DNA of 44,361 nucleotides. Origin: Clostridia bacterium (GTDB lineage: Bacteria; Bacillota; Clostridia; Oscillospirales; CAG-272). A model generated the notes under the pieces. It made no database searches, was not told the origin of the DNA, and saw nothing but the letters and a program-made list of their open reading frames with translations. Both the position numbers and the translations under genes were made by a program. Positions 8,174-16,063 of the stretch are shown here, in pieces (position 1 is the first letter of the stretch; each line of letters opens with the position of its first letter). The stretch covers positions 1 through 44,361 of the forward strand of contig JAGAKG010000069.1 in the NCBI GenBank assembly GCA_017625755.1, written 5' to 3'.

Positions 8174-8330
8174 AAGGAGAACCTTTTAAGGAAAGGTTCT
8201 CCTTGACCTCTCCAAACCTTTTGAAGCAAAAGGGTTTGAATGAAACCGTATTGTAAAACCATATCTTGAGGTATTTTCTCTAAGGTGGACACCCCTCGGA
8301 CATTTGCCTACCGAGGGGTGTCTTTCTATT
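8174..8330 (+). repeat. Three-hairpin intergenic element, copy A
   Basis: Three hairpins follow sigE: H1 at 8174-8204 (arms AAGGAGAACCTTT/AAAGGTTCTCCTT, loop TAAGG), H2 at 8213-8238 (CAAACC-TTTT type, loop GAAGC) and H3 at 8288-8322 (arms GACACCCCTCGG/CCGAGGGGTGTC, loop ACATTTGCCTA). A homologous copy lies at 19303-19462 with nearly conserved loops and changed but still complementary stems. H3 ends in TTTCTATT. Confidence 0.75.
8288..8330 (+). terminator. Terminator downstream of sigE
   Basis: A 12-bp perfect stem (GACACCCCTCGG/CCGAGGGGTGTC) with an 11-nt loop is followed by TTTCTATTATATT. It is also the third hairpin of the repeat element. Confidence 0.7.
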
Positions 8331-8348
8331 ATATTCCCCCTGCTTTTA

Positions 8349-8391
8349 CCCGCCGTTGTCATTCTTGAGCGGAGCGAAGAATCTCGGCGGG
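8349..8391. repeat. GAGCGAAGCGAAGAATCTC-type dispersed repeat, copy 1
   Basis: The element runs from CCCGCCG to CGGCGGG with a core like CATTCTTGAGCGGAGCGAAG. It forms a hairpin, and its second copy is at 19482-19521. It directly follows the three-hairpin element in both places. Confidence 0.6.
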
Positions 8392-8393
8392 TA

Positions 8394-8490
8394 GGGAGCA
8401 AGATTTTGAAATTAAAAATATGCATTAGCCAGTGTTTTCTTTTTGCTTACTTTTTCTTTTGCAAAAGAAAAAGTAAGAGAAAAAACAAAA
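8394..8490. repeat. Dispersed repeat with 32-bp palindrome, single copy
   Basis: This copy of the unit found in tandem at 13451-13690 starts AGCAAGATTTT and contains GCCAGTGTTTTCTTTTTGC. It ends in a perfect 32-bp palindrome at 8446-8477 with half-site CTTACTTTTTCTTTTG. It lies just upstream of the rpmE promoter. Confidence 0.75.
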
Positions 8491-8506
8491 AAATTAAAAA
8501 AAGGTA

Positions 8507-8535
8507 TTGCAATTAAGAAAAGTTTGTGGTATAAT
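8507..8535 (+). promoter_or_regulatory. Promoter of rpmE
   Basis: TTGCAA, 17 bp, then TATAAT with an extended TGG. Transcription would start near 8542. Confidence 0.85.
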
Positions 8536-8551
8536 ATACTCCGTTCGTGAA

Positions 8552-8571
8552 CCGATGTCAAAGAACATCGG
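8552..8571 (+). promoter_or_regulatory. Hairpin in the rpmE 5' leader
   Basis: CCGATGT and ACATCGG pair around the 6-nt loop CAAAGA in the roughly 55-nt leader between promoter and ribosome site. It may be an autoregulatory L31 leader; this is inferred from position only. Confidence 0.5.
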
Positions 8572-8597
8572 AATAATAGAAGCGAGGAGAAATTGAA

Positions 8598-8807
8598 ATG
8601 AAACAGGGAATCCATCCTAATTACGAAGAGTGCGTAATCAGATGCGCATGCGGCGAGTCTGTTGTAACCAAGTCGACCAAGGGCGGCGAGATAAGAGTTG
8701 AAATCTGCTCCAAGTGCCATCCTTTCTTCACAGGAAAGCAGAAGTTCGTTGACGCAGGCGGACGAGTTGACAAGTTCAAGAAGAGACTTGAAGCAAGCGC
8801 TAAGTAA
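8598..8807 (+). CDS. rpmE: 50S ribosomal protein L31, zinc-binding form
   Basis: A 69-residue protein starting [20 protein letters not shown], the hallmark of bacterial L31. Cysteines in CACG (residues 16 and 18) and CSKC (37 and 40) indicate the zinc-binding C+ type rather than the zinc-free paralogue. It binds at the central protuberance of the large subunit. The start follows GAGGAGAAATTGAA. The gene is monocistronic: its promoter, leader hairpin and a terminator lie within 360 nt. Confidence 0.97.
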   Translation: MKQGIHPNYEECVIRCACGESVVTKSTKGGEIRVEICSKCHPFFTGKQKFVDAGGRVDKFKKRLEASAK

Positions 8808-8826
8808 TTCAGAAAACACATACAGA

Positions 8827-8862
8827 AAAAGATTGGCTCACCTTTGTGAGCCAATCTTTTCT
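8827..8862. terminator. Bidirectional terminator between rpmE and the desulfurase gene
   Basis: The 15-bp perfect stem AAAAGATTGGCTCAC/GTGAGCCAATCTTTT has a CTTT loop. It lies between two convergent genes and has T-runs on both strands. Confidence 0.9.
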
Positions 8863-8870
8863 GTTATTCA

Positions 8871-10025
8871 TTATCTTTTAATTCTAACGAGCGAGGATAT
8901 TCCCGCATTCAGCGCGTCCGCGAGGGCGTCTATTTCCTCGGTGGTATTGTATTCCGAGAAGCTGATACGCAACGAGCAGTCGGCGCTGTGCCTGTCAAGT
9001 CCGAAGGCTATGAGCGAGGGACTCGTCGTATTTGAATGAGCCGAACAAGCCGAGCCGCTCGAAACATTTATTCCAAGATTTGAGAGATAGTGCAGCATAG
9101 TTTCACTCTTTATGCTCGGAAGGGTTATATTGAGAATCTGCGGGGCGAATTTTTCGGGGACATTAAGCTTTATATCAAGCTCGGAAAGCCGCTCTGCGGC
9201 ATAAGCGCGAAGCGAATATAGCTTGTCCGTTACCTCGCCGAGACGAGGATATATGTCGGCAACTGCCGCTCCGAAAGCCGAAATTCCGATAACATTCTCA
9301 GTACCCGACCTCATTCCGAATTCCTGACCTCCGCCTACGAGGAAGGGGACTATTTTTTTAGCTTTAAGCAGTTCTTTATTTATATAAAGCGCACCGACGC
9401 CCTTTGGAGCGTGAACCTTGTGTCCGCTGAGCGTTACAAGGTCGGCGCCTATTTGCGCGGGGGTAAACCTGAGCTTCAGAAATCCCTGAACGGCATCACA
9501 ATGGGTTATGGCGGAGGGATATTTCTCCTTTACCGCCGCAAATGCGTCCTTTACATTATAGAGCGCGCCCGTTTCGTTGTTGACCATCATAAACGACGCG
9601 AGAAATATCTTTTTCTCAAGCGCTTCCTCGAGCGCGTACATATCGAGCGCTCCGCCGCGAGTCGGGATAGTGACCACCTCAAAGCCAGACGCCTCGAGCC
9701 GCTTTGCGGCGTTTGCTACCGAGGGATGCTCTGAGTCGGTTATAAGTATTCTGTTTGCCTCTCTGCGCTCCTTGGCGAACGCCGTGCCCAAAAGCGCGAG
9801 CGAGGTTGCCTCGGTTCCGCAGGATGTGAAAATAAGCTCTCCCGCATTTTTAGCACCGAGGGCGAGCAGTATATTTTTTCTTGCTTCGGTTATCAGCTTT
9901 TCCGCCTTGAGCCCCGCGTCATGCAGAGACGATGGGTTGCCGTAGCACTCTATTGCCTCTGATATCTTTGCCTTTGCGGCGTCGGATATCGGTGTGGTTG
10001 CACTGTTATCAAGATATATTGCCAT
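8871..10025 (-). CDS. Cysteine desulfurase, NifS/IscS-like
   Basis: A 384-residue PLP enzyme that moves sulfur from cysteine to a persulfide for Fe-S cluster or tRNA thiolation work. Visible landmarks are IYLDNSATTP at the start, the SEHPS histidine near 99-100, SGHKVHAPKG with the PLP lysine near 203, GTENV near 241-245 and SGSACS with the catalytic Cys near 327. The start at 10025 is chosen because AAAGGAGCTATC precedes this ATG. Reading further upstream runs into a repeat element. No IscU or ThiI gene is adjacent, so the acceptor is unknown. Confidence 0.93.
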   Translation of the reverse strand: MAIYLDNSATTPISDAAKAKISEAIECYGNPSSLHDAGLKAEKLITEARKNILLALGAKNAGELIFTSCGTEATSLALLGTAFAKERREANRILITDSEHPSVANAAKRLEASGFEVVTIPTRGGALDMYALEEALEKKIFLASFMMVNNETGALYNVKDAFAAVKEKYPSAITHCDAVQGFLKLRFTPAQIGADLVTLSGHKVHAPKGVGALYINKELLKAKKIVPFLVGGGQEFGMRSGTENVIGISAFGAAVADIYPRLGEVTDKLYSLRAYAAERLSELDIKLNVPEKFAPQILNITLPSIKSETMLHYLSNLGINVSSGSACSAHSNTTSPSLIAFGLDRHSADCSLRISFSEYNTTEEIDALADALNAGISSLVRIKR

Positions 10026-10077
10026 GATAGCTCCTTTTAAAGTGTTTATTGGGTATAAGATTGAAAGTAAAACAAGA

Positions 10078-10168
10078 AAGGCTCCCTTGTGTAAAGGGAG
10101 CTCCCGCAAAGCGGGTGAGGAATTGTCTTTCGCTCTTCGAGCGAAGTCACGAACTTGCAAGTTCGTGA
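10078..10168. repeat. Cluster of four short palindromes (repeat element)
   Basis: Four hairpins follow one another: GGCTCCC/GGGAGCT, CCCGC-AAA-GCGGG followed by TGAGG, TTCGCTC-TTC-GAGCGAA, and a perfect 22-bp palindrome at 10147-10168 with half-site TCACGAACTTG. The first two resemble the interior of the element at 1194-1334. It occupies the gap between the desulfurase start and the upstream lipoprotein gene. Confidence 0.6.
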
Positions 10169-10286
10169 TTTACAGCCTTGAATATTGGTTGAAAATCAAT
10201 CCCTCCGCCTCGTTCCTCGGCACCTCGGCTTTTTGCAATTCTGTTTTAACGAAATAGCTCTTGTGTTTATTCGATAAATGTAATTT

Positions 10287-11288
10287 TTATCTGAAAGTAA
10301 ATGCCGTAATCATTTTGTCAACATCCTCAAGATGAGATTCGAAAACATCTGTCTTAGCGGTGTATGTTATCGAATATACCATTCCACCGTAAATGAAGCA
10401 GACCTGCTTTACCGTGATATCGGTGTTCTCGTAATTTGCCTTGAAGGTAATTGATATTGCGTCTCTCGACGCTACCTTAAGCTCTGTTTTCTCGATAAGC
10501 TCGTATCCCTTTACCGATTTTGCGTATTCTTCCTCGCACATAGCAATATAATCGGCGGTTCCAATACCCTCATTAGGAGAGTAGGATGTCACGGTTACAT
10601 TTGAACGCTCGCTCTCGGGATAATACGCCTCGGATCTGCCACTCTCGGAGTTGCATATCCAGGATTTTGGAACATAAAGTCTGTATTCAAGATTGTCTGA
10701 CGACGCTATCTTCATTCCCTCGGGAGTTTTTTTGTCAACAACCTCGTCGTTTACTGGCTCGGGCTTGTCGCAAAGCACAAATTCTGCGATTACCGAGTCG
10801 CGTACGCTAGCGTAGCTCTCGACGGTTGCCGTGGGAATATAGAAATTGAGCGATACCATATCTCCCTTATGGAGAGCGGTAATCTGCGTGCAGGTGTAAT
10901 CCACGCCGTCTATACTTGCCGTATATATCATCTTCAGCGCATCGGCTCCCGAGAGGACATCAGCATTGATCGACTCCAGCTTGAAAAGCTCAAGAGACGC
11001 CGCGTAGCCTTCGGCGCAGTAATTCATATAGTCCTCAAGAGAGGGAGAATCGTTGTCGGGCGTGTAGTACCTCGCGGAGATTATGAGCTTGTCTGGAACA
11101 TAGGAAAACGCGCTCGATACACCGCTCTCGGTGTTAAGAGACATTTCCTCGGGAACATAGAGCTTGAACGGCTCTCCCTCAACAGAGGCGAGCTGCATTC
11201 CGTCGGGCGCTTTTTCTCCGCCCGAGCAGGAGCTGAGGAGCATTACACAAATTATTATGGCTGCCGCAAGGGCAGTAAATTTTTTCAT
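10287..11288 (-). CDS. Lipoprotein with two tandem PsbP/DcrB-like domains
   Basis: A 333-residue exported lipoprotein. The signal peptide ends in LLSSC (lipobox, Cys near 21). The mature part is an internal duplication: PDGMQLASVEGEPFKLYVP near residue 28 is echoed by PEGMKIASSDNLEYRLYVP near 193. Each half then follows the same course (YYTP.../SYSP..., DYMNYCAEGYAAS/DYIAMCEEEYAKS, GVDYTCTQ/NTDITVKQ). The pattern recalls PsbP-like or DUF1795 folds; that is inference. Start ATG 11288 begins the signal peptide. It has its own promoter at 11344-11372, although murD lies upstream on the same strand. Confidence 0.8.
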   Translation of the reverse strand: MKKFTALAAAIIICVMLLSSCSGGEKAPDGMQLASVEGEPFKLYVPEEMSLNTESGVSSAFSYVPDKLIISARYYTPDNDSPSLEDYMNYCAEGYAASLELFKLESINADVLSGADALKMIYTASIDGVDYTCTQITALHKGDMVSLNFYIPTATVESYASVRDSVIAEFVLCDKPEPVNDEVVDKKTPEGMKIASSDNLEYRLYVPKSWICNSESGRSEAYYPESERSNVTVTSYSPNEGIGTADYIAMCEEEYAKSVKGYELIEKTELKVASRDAISITFKANYENTDITVKQVCFIYGGMVYSITYTAKTDVFESHLEDVDKMITAFTFR

Positions 11289-11343
11289 TTTATCAAATGC
11301 CTTTCTTTTGAACATTTGGTCAAAGCAGACCAAGACAGATACA

Positions 11344-11372
11344 ATTATAGCAGATATTTGTTTCTATATCAA
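11344..11372 (-). promoter_or_regulatory. Promoter of the duplicated-domain lipoprotein gene
   Basis: On the minus strand TTGATA, 17 bp and TATAAT. Just downstream is the inverted repeat TTGGTC-TGCTTT-GACCAA at 11316-11333, which could be an operator near the transcription start. Confidence 0.75.
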
Positions 11373-11382
11373 GAGATATTTG

Positions 11383-12813
11383 TTAATTTTTGTCCGAAGA
11401 AAAATTATTCACGAGCGCCTTGAAGCGGTTTCCGCGCTCCTCAAAGTTCTTGAAGGCGTCAAAGCTTGCGCAGGCGGGGGAGAGCAGAACGCTGTCGCCG
11501 CTTACCGCTACCGCTCTTGCTTCGGCTACCGCGTCGGCAAACTCGGGCTTCTCTATTACGGTAATCACATCGGGTGAATATTTTTCACATTCAAGCAGAG
11601 CTTTTTTTATTTTAGCGGCGGTGGCTCCCGTGAGAATCACGCACCTGACCGAGCCGCAGAGCGCGTCGGCAAGCGTGTCAAAGGGAATGTTTTTATCGTA
11701 TCCGCCGCAAATTACCACCTTAGGACCCGCAAGGGCAGAGAGCGCGGCGGCGGTGCGCGTGGGACTTGAGTCTATCGAGCTGTTGTAATACCTTACCCCG
11801 TCAAGCTCACGCACAAATTCAAGGCGATGCTCAACTCCGCCGAAGGTCTTTGCGACCTCTGTATATATATCCTTGTCAACAAGACCGTATGTAAGCGCTA
11901 TTGCGGTCATATAATTTTCGATGTTGTGTTTGCCGGGGAGTATTATGTCCGAGGCATAGAGGAGAGTTTCCTCGTTCCTTCCATCGGAATATACTATTTC
12001 GTCATCACGAAGAAATATCGCGCCGACATTGATGCCCGAGAGCGAAAATTCCTCAAAGGACTTTTTGCTTGACGAGAAAAGTACTATATTATCCCGCCTC
12101 TCGCGCGCAATCTGCTCTGTGATGCCATTTTCAGCGTTAAGCACAAGAAGGGTACTCTCTCCATACACATTTTTCTTGGCGCGAATGTATTCCGACATAT
12201 CGGTGTGCCAGTTGAGGTGATTCGGGGTTATATTCGTTATCGCCGCTCGTGCGGGGGAAAAGGAGGCGGTCATCAGCTGAAAGCTTGATAGCTCAAGCAC
12301 AGAGAAGTCGCTCTCGCTCATATTTGAATATTCCGAAAGCAGGGGAGTGCCTATATTTCCGCCAACATAGGCGCGTGAGGAGCGATATCTTTCTGCCTGC
12401 TTTTTCAGAAACAGATGAGTGAGGGTCGTCGTGGTCGTTTTGCCGTCGCTTCCCGTTATGGCGAGGATTTTCGCCTTTGTGAGACTAAGAAAAAGCTCCA
12501 TTTCGGAGGTGAGTATCGCTCCGTTTTTCAGAGCGTGGGGGATAGAGCCCGCGTCGGGACGGATACCCGGTGAGCGGAATATGACATCTGCGTCGATACC
12601 GTCGAGATAGCTTTCGCCGAGTATGAAGCGCACGCCTGTCGCCTCTGCTCTCTCGCACACATCGCCAAGTTCGGCTCGGCTTTTTTTGTCGCGCACGGTT
12701 ACTGTCGCGCCCGAATTCATAAGTATGTCCATAAGCGGAAGATTGGATATTCCAAGTCCGAGAATGTCGCACCTCTTGCCGCAAAGTTCCTCTATATTAT
12801 TTATCTTTTTCAA
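11383..12813 (-). CDS. murD: UDP-N-acetylmuramoylalanine--D-glutamate ligase
   Basis: A 476-residue Mur ligase that adds D-Glu to UDP-MurNAc-L-Ala in cytoplasmic peptidoglycan synthesis. The N-terminal domain has the UDP-substrate fold (ILGLGISNLPLMDIL), the central domain the ATP loop GSDGKTTTTT near 121-130, with NITPNHLNWH downstream. The C-terminal domain has RLEFVRELDGVRYYNSSIDSSPT, the MurD-type motif with Ser where many relatives have Asp (NDS.ATN). The start is TTG at 12813, supported by AAGGCGGTG seven nt upstream. It is separated from other mur genes and has its own promoter. Confidence 0.93.
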   Translation of the reverse strand: MKKINNIEELCGKRCDILGLGISNLPLMDILMNSGATVTVRDKKSRAELGDVCERAEATGVRFILGESYLDGIDADVIFRSPGIRPDAGSIPHALKNGAILTSEMELFLSLTKAKILAITGSDGKTTTTTLTHLFLKKQAERYRSSRAYVGGNIGTPLLSEYSNMSESDFSVLELSSFQLMTASFSPARAAITNITPNHLNWHTDMSEYIRAKKNVYGESTLLVLNAENGITEQIARERRDNIVLFSSSKKSFEEFSLSGINVGAIFLRDDEIVYSDGRNEETLLYASDIILPGKHNIENYMTAIALTYGLVDKDIYTEVAKTFGGVEHRLEFVRELDGVRYYNSSIDSSPTRTAAALSALAGPKVVICGGYDKNIPFDTLADALCGSVRCVILTGATAAKIKKALLECEKYSPDVITVIEKPEFADAVAEARAVAVSGDSVLLSPACASFDAFKNFEERGNRFKALVNNFSSDKN

Positions 12814-12846
12814 GCTAAAACACCGCCTTACATTATATACATTAAC

Positions 12847-12875
12847 ATTATATACTCAAAATCGGTGTAATGCAA
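12847..12875 (-). promoter_or_regulatory. Promoter of murD
   Basis: On the minus strand TTGCAT, 17 bp and TATAAT. A second TATATAATGT follows a few bases downstream as a direct repeat. Confidence 0.7.
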
Positions 12876-12918
12876 GTAAATTTATACTGTTTTTGTAAAA
12901 ATAATTATAAAATCCTAT

Positions 12919-12946
12919 TTGCAAACGCAATTTTTTTTGGTATAAT
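12919..12946 (+). promoter_or_regulatory. Promoter of the YbaK-like gene
   Basis: TTGCAA, 16 bp, then TATAAT with an extended TGG. Confidence 0.78.
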
Positions 12947-12984
12947 ATAAGTTGAATTAATGTCTGTTACATAAAGAGGTAAAA

Positions 12985-13458
12985 ATGTCTGTTGAAAAAG
13001 TGAGAAATTATCTGTCGGCGTACGGTGTCTCTGACAGAATACGAGAATTTGATGTTTCCAGCGCGACCGTCGAGCTTGCCGCCGCGGCGCTCGGTACAGA
13101 CGGTGCGAGAATCGCGAAAACTCTCTCCTTCGCCAGAAAGGACGGTGGGTGTATGCTTATCGTATGCGCGGGGGATTACAAAATAGATAATAGAAAATTC
13201 AAGGATAAATTCGGGTTTAAGGCTACTATGCTCTCGCATGAGGACGCGCTCGCTATGACGGGACACGCGGTTGGCGGAGTATGCCCCTTTGCGCTCCCCA
13301 CGGGAGTTGAGGTATATCTCGATATCTCGATGAAGCGCTTTGAGACGGTGTTTCCTGCGGCAGGCTCCTCGAATAGCGCAATAGAGCTTAGTTGCGACGA
13401 GCTTTTTGAATTCTCGCAAGCAATCTCCTGGGAGGACCTCTGTAAACCGAGAGAGTGA
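12985..13458 (+). CDS. YbaK/ProX-family aminoacyl-tRNA deacylase
   Basis: A 157-residue single-domain protein of the YbaK/EbsC/ProX superfamily, which removes wrongly attached amino acids (such as Cys or Ala) from tRNA-Pro or related tRNAs. Family features visible are the conserved Lys in ARIAKTLSF near residue 46, the strand MLIVCAGDYKIDNRK, and the loop GHAVGGVCPFALP near 95 that shapes the substrate pocket. It stands alone, without a prolyl-tRNA synthetase domain. AGAGGTAAAA precedes the ATG. The exact tRNA specificity is not decidable. Confidence 0.88.
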   Translation: MSVEKVRNYLSAYGVSDRIREFDVSSATVELAAAALGTDGARIAKTLSFARKDGGCMLIVCAGDYKIDNRKFKDKFGFKATMLSHEDALAMTGHAVGGVCPFALPTGVEVYLDISMKRFETVFPAAGSSNSAIELSCDELFEFSQAISWEDLCKPRE

Positions 13459-13690
13459 GATTTTGAATTAAAGTATATCTATTCGCCAGTGTTTTCTTTT
13501 TGCTTACTGTTTTTTATGTAGGAAGCAAGATTTTAAGTAAAAATATATCTATTCGCCAGTGTTTTCTTTTTGCTTACTGTTTTTTATGCAGAGAGCAAGA
13601 TTGTAAGTTAAAATATATTTAGTCGCCAATGTTTTCTTTTTGCTTACTTTTTCTTTTGCAAAAGAAAAAGTAAGAGAAAAAGTAAGAGAA
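13451..13690. repeat. Three tandem 70-bp repeats ending in a 32-bp palindrome
   Basis: The core (A/G)(T)TCGCCA(G/A)T recurs at 13481, 13551 and 13621, an exact period of 70 bp. Each unit is roughly AGCAAGATTTT, an A/T-rich stretch, TCGCCAGTGTTTTC and TTTTTGCTTACTG. The last unit continues into the perfect palindrome at 13643-13674 (half-site CTTACTTTTTCTTTTG); the first two have a shortened TTACTGTTTTTTATG end. A single full copy is at 8394-8490. The array fills the gap between the YbaK-like and ParE-like genes. Confidence 0.88.
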
Positions 13691-13710
13691 AAAATTCAGG
13701 AAGGTAAAAA

Positions 13711-15714
13711 ATGGCTGAAAATAAGAAAAATACAAAAAAAGATTATAATGACCAAAGTATAAAAGCACTCAAAGGAGCAGATCGTGTCAGAAAAAGACCT
13801 GCGGTAATTTTCGGCTCCGACGGACTTGAGGGCTGCGAACATTCTTTCTTTGAGATACTTTCAAACTCGGTCGACGAGGCAAAGGAAGGACACGGCTCGG
13901 TCATAACCGTCACGGCATATCTCGACCGCTCTATCCGCGTTGACGACCACGGACGCGGAGTTCCGCTCGGATACAACGAGGCGGAGGGGCGCTGGAACTG
14001 GGACCTCATATACTGCGAGCTTTACGCGGGCGGTAAATACGATAATAACCAGGGCGGCGCGGCGTACGAATATTCTCTCGGACTAAACGGACTTGGTGCC
14101 TGCGCTACGCAGTACAGCTCTGAGTTTATGAGCGTTTATTCCTACGACGGAACAAATGAAAGCTCGATAAGCTTCAAGCGCGGTGAGCCCGTAACAGAGC
14201 TTACGGTGCGTCCTCTCGATAAAAAAGAGAGAAGAACGGGAACGGTGGTTCATTGGAAGCCCGACCTTGATGTGTTTACCGACATAAATATCCCGAGCGA
14301 GTTTTTTATCGAGACTCTGCATCGCCAGTCGGTGGTCAACCCCGGTATCAGCTTCGTGCTGCTTATCGAAACCGAGAAGGGTAAGTTTTCCGAGCAGACC
14401 TTCGTTTACGAAAACGGAATTATAGATTATATCACCGAGATGGTCGGAGAAAACTCGCTTACCGCGCCTGTGCTCTGGCACCTCGAAACACAGGGGCGCG
14501 ACAGAGCGGATAAGGACGAATATAAGCTGAAGGCGGATTTTTCCTTCTGTATCTCCAACACCGTAAACACGCTTGAATACTACCATAACTCGAGCTTTCT
14601 TGAGCACGGCGGCTCGCCCGACAAGGCGGTAAAGACGGCGTTCGTGTATGCCGTTGATAAATATCTGAAGAACGCGGGTAAGTATAATAAAAACGAAAAG
14701 AAGATAACCTTTGACGATATCGAGGATTGCCTCGTGCTTGTTATAAACAGCTCGTCTACAATGACATCTTATGAGAATCAGACGAAAAAGGCGATAAACA
14801 ACACCTTTATCAAGGACGCGATGACAGAGTTCCTCAAGAATAACCTTGAGATATATTTCGTCGAAAATCCCACAGCGGCAGAGGTCTTCACTAATCAGGT
14901 GCTTGTCAATAAGCGAAGCCGCGAGAAGGCAGAGGAGACGAGAATAAATGTCAAGGGTAAGCTCACGGGCTCTATCGATATTGCCAACAGAGTCGAGAAA
15001 TTCGTCAACTGCCGCTCTAAGGACCCGAGTGTGCGCGAGCTTTATATAGTTGAGGGAGATTCGGCTCTGACATCCTGTAAGCTTGGAAGAAACGCTGAGT
15101 TTCAGGCAATAATCCCCGTAAGAGGTAAGACGCTTAACTGTATGAAAAGCTCTTACGACAAGATATTCAAGAGCGAGATAATCACAGACCTGCTCCGAGT
15201 TATCGGATGCGGAGTCGAGATAAACGGCAAGGTCAAGGGGGATTTTCCCGTGTTCGACCTGAGCGCGCTTCGTTGGTCGAAGATAATTATCTGTACCGAT
15301 GCCGACGAGGACGGTTTCCAGATAAGAACGCTTCTGTTAACCCTATTTTACCGTCTGCTTCCTACACTTCTGAAGGAGACGAAGGTGTTTATTGCCGAGT
15401 CGCCGCTCTTTGAGATAACCGCTAAGGATAAGATATACTTTGCGTATAACGAATTTGAGAAGGCGGATATACTTAAAAAGCTTGAGGGGCAGAAATATAC
15501 TCTCCAGCGCTCCAAGGGTCTTGGCGAGAACGAGCCCGATATGATGTGGCAGACGACCATGAATCCCGCAACCCGCCGTCTTATCGCGGTAACGCCTACC
15601 GACGCGGCGGCAACCGAGGAGATATTCGATACTCTGCTCGGCGATAATCTTCCTGCCCGTAAGCAGTTCATATCCGAGCACGGAAGCGAGTACATCAAGG
15701 ACGCGGATATATAA
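13711..15714 (+). CDS. Divergent type IIA topoisomerase B subunit (GyrB/ParE-like)
   Basis: A 667-residue protein with the full B-subunit plan. It has a GHKL ATPase (EILSNSVDEA near 49, DDHGRGVP near 78, GLNGLGACAT near 130), a transducer domain (about 220-400) and a Toprim domain (YIVEGDSA near 448, PVRGKTLN, CTDADEDG near 528), then RSKGLGENEPDMMW and a tail. Several normally near-fixed spots differ from ordinary GyrB/ParE: LNG for LHG, DADEDGF for DADVDGA and RSKGLGE for RYKGLGE. It should cut and rejoin DNA with an A subunit, but no parC/gyrA lies next to it; an ECF sigma gene follows. AGGAAGGT precedes the ATG. Confidence 0.9.
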   Translation: MAENKKNTKKDYNDQSIKALKGADRVRKRPAVIFGSDGLEGCEHSFFEILSNSVDEAKEGHGSVITVTAYLDRSIRVDDHGRGVPLGYNEAEGRWNWDLIYCELYAGGKYDNNQGGAAYEYSLGLNGLGACATQYSSEFMSVYSYDGTNESSISFKRGEPVTELTVRPLDKKERRTGTVVHWKPDLDVFTDINIPSEFFIETLHRQSVVNPGISFVLLIETEKGKFSEQTFVYENGIIDYITEMVGENSLTAPVLWHLETQGRDRADKDEYKLKADFSFCISNTVNTLEYYHNSSFLEHGGSPDKAVKTAFVYAVDKYLKNAGKYNKNEKKITFDDIEDCLVLVINSSSTMTSYENQTKKAINNTFIKDAMTEFLKNNLEIYFVENPTAAEVFTNQVLVNKRSREKAEETRINVKGKLTGSIDIANRVEKFVNCRSKDPSVRELYIVEGDSALTSCKLGRNAEFQAIIPVRGKTLNCMKSSYDKIFKSEIITDLLRVIGCGVEINGKVKGDFPVFDLSALRWSKIIICTDADEDGFQIRTLLLTLFYRLLPTLLKETKVFIAESPLFEITAKDKIYFAYNEFEKADILKKLEGQKYTLQRSKGLGENEPDMMWQTTMNPATRRLIAVTPTDAAATEEIFDTLLGDNLPARKQFISEHGSEYIKDADI

Positions 15715-15723
15715 TTTTAATAC

Positions 15724-15759
15724 AAAAGGGAAAAGTTTTTAGAAAGCTTTTCCCTTTTT
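15724..15759 (+). terminator. Terminator of the ParE-like gene
   Basis: The hairpin AAAAGGGAAAAG / CTTTTCCCTTTT is followed by further T, ten nt past the stop codon. Confidence 0.9.
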
Positions 15760-15775
15760 ACTAATAAGGGTAACG

Positions 15776-15952
15776 CCACGGTGGTGGCTACATCTCATTC
15801 GTCAGCTTACACTGCCACCTTCCCTTTGAGGGAAAGACATGGGAAAGAGCTGCAGAATATTTGAATTGTGTGAGCTGTTATATATTAAGGCTTCCCCTGG
15901 AGGGGAAGCTGTCGTCGGAGACGACTGATGAGGTGTAGAACACCTGCCTACA
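15776..15952. repeat. Inverted-repeat intergenic element (MITE-like)
   Basis: The left end (GGTGGCTACATCTCATTCGT) and the right end, read in reverse (GGTGTTCTACACCTCATCAG), are imperfect inverted copies of one sequence. The right half has hairpins CTTCCCC/GGGGAAG and GTCGTC-GGA-GACGAC followed by TGATGAGG, as in other members of the family. The rest of the 15715-16063 gap holds the terminator, plus the palindrome AGACGCGTCT at 16028-16037 just before the sigma gene. Confidence 0.6.
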
Positions 15953-16063
15953 TTGTTTTGATAGAACAAAAATAAAAAACATTCCAAAGATGAAAGTATT
16001 TTGTGATTTTTTCGATATACATATTGAAGACGCGTCTGAATTTTAGTGAAAGGAGAAACCGCA

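Noticed and set aside
10026..10160. N-terminal extension of the cysteine desulfurase
   Set aside because: It is the palindromic repeat element translated; the ribosome site and family start are at 10025.
13451..13690. Possible CRISPR array
   Set aside because: The 70-bp units follow one another without unique spacers, and no cas genes are near.
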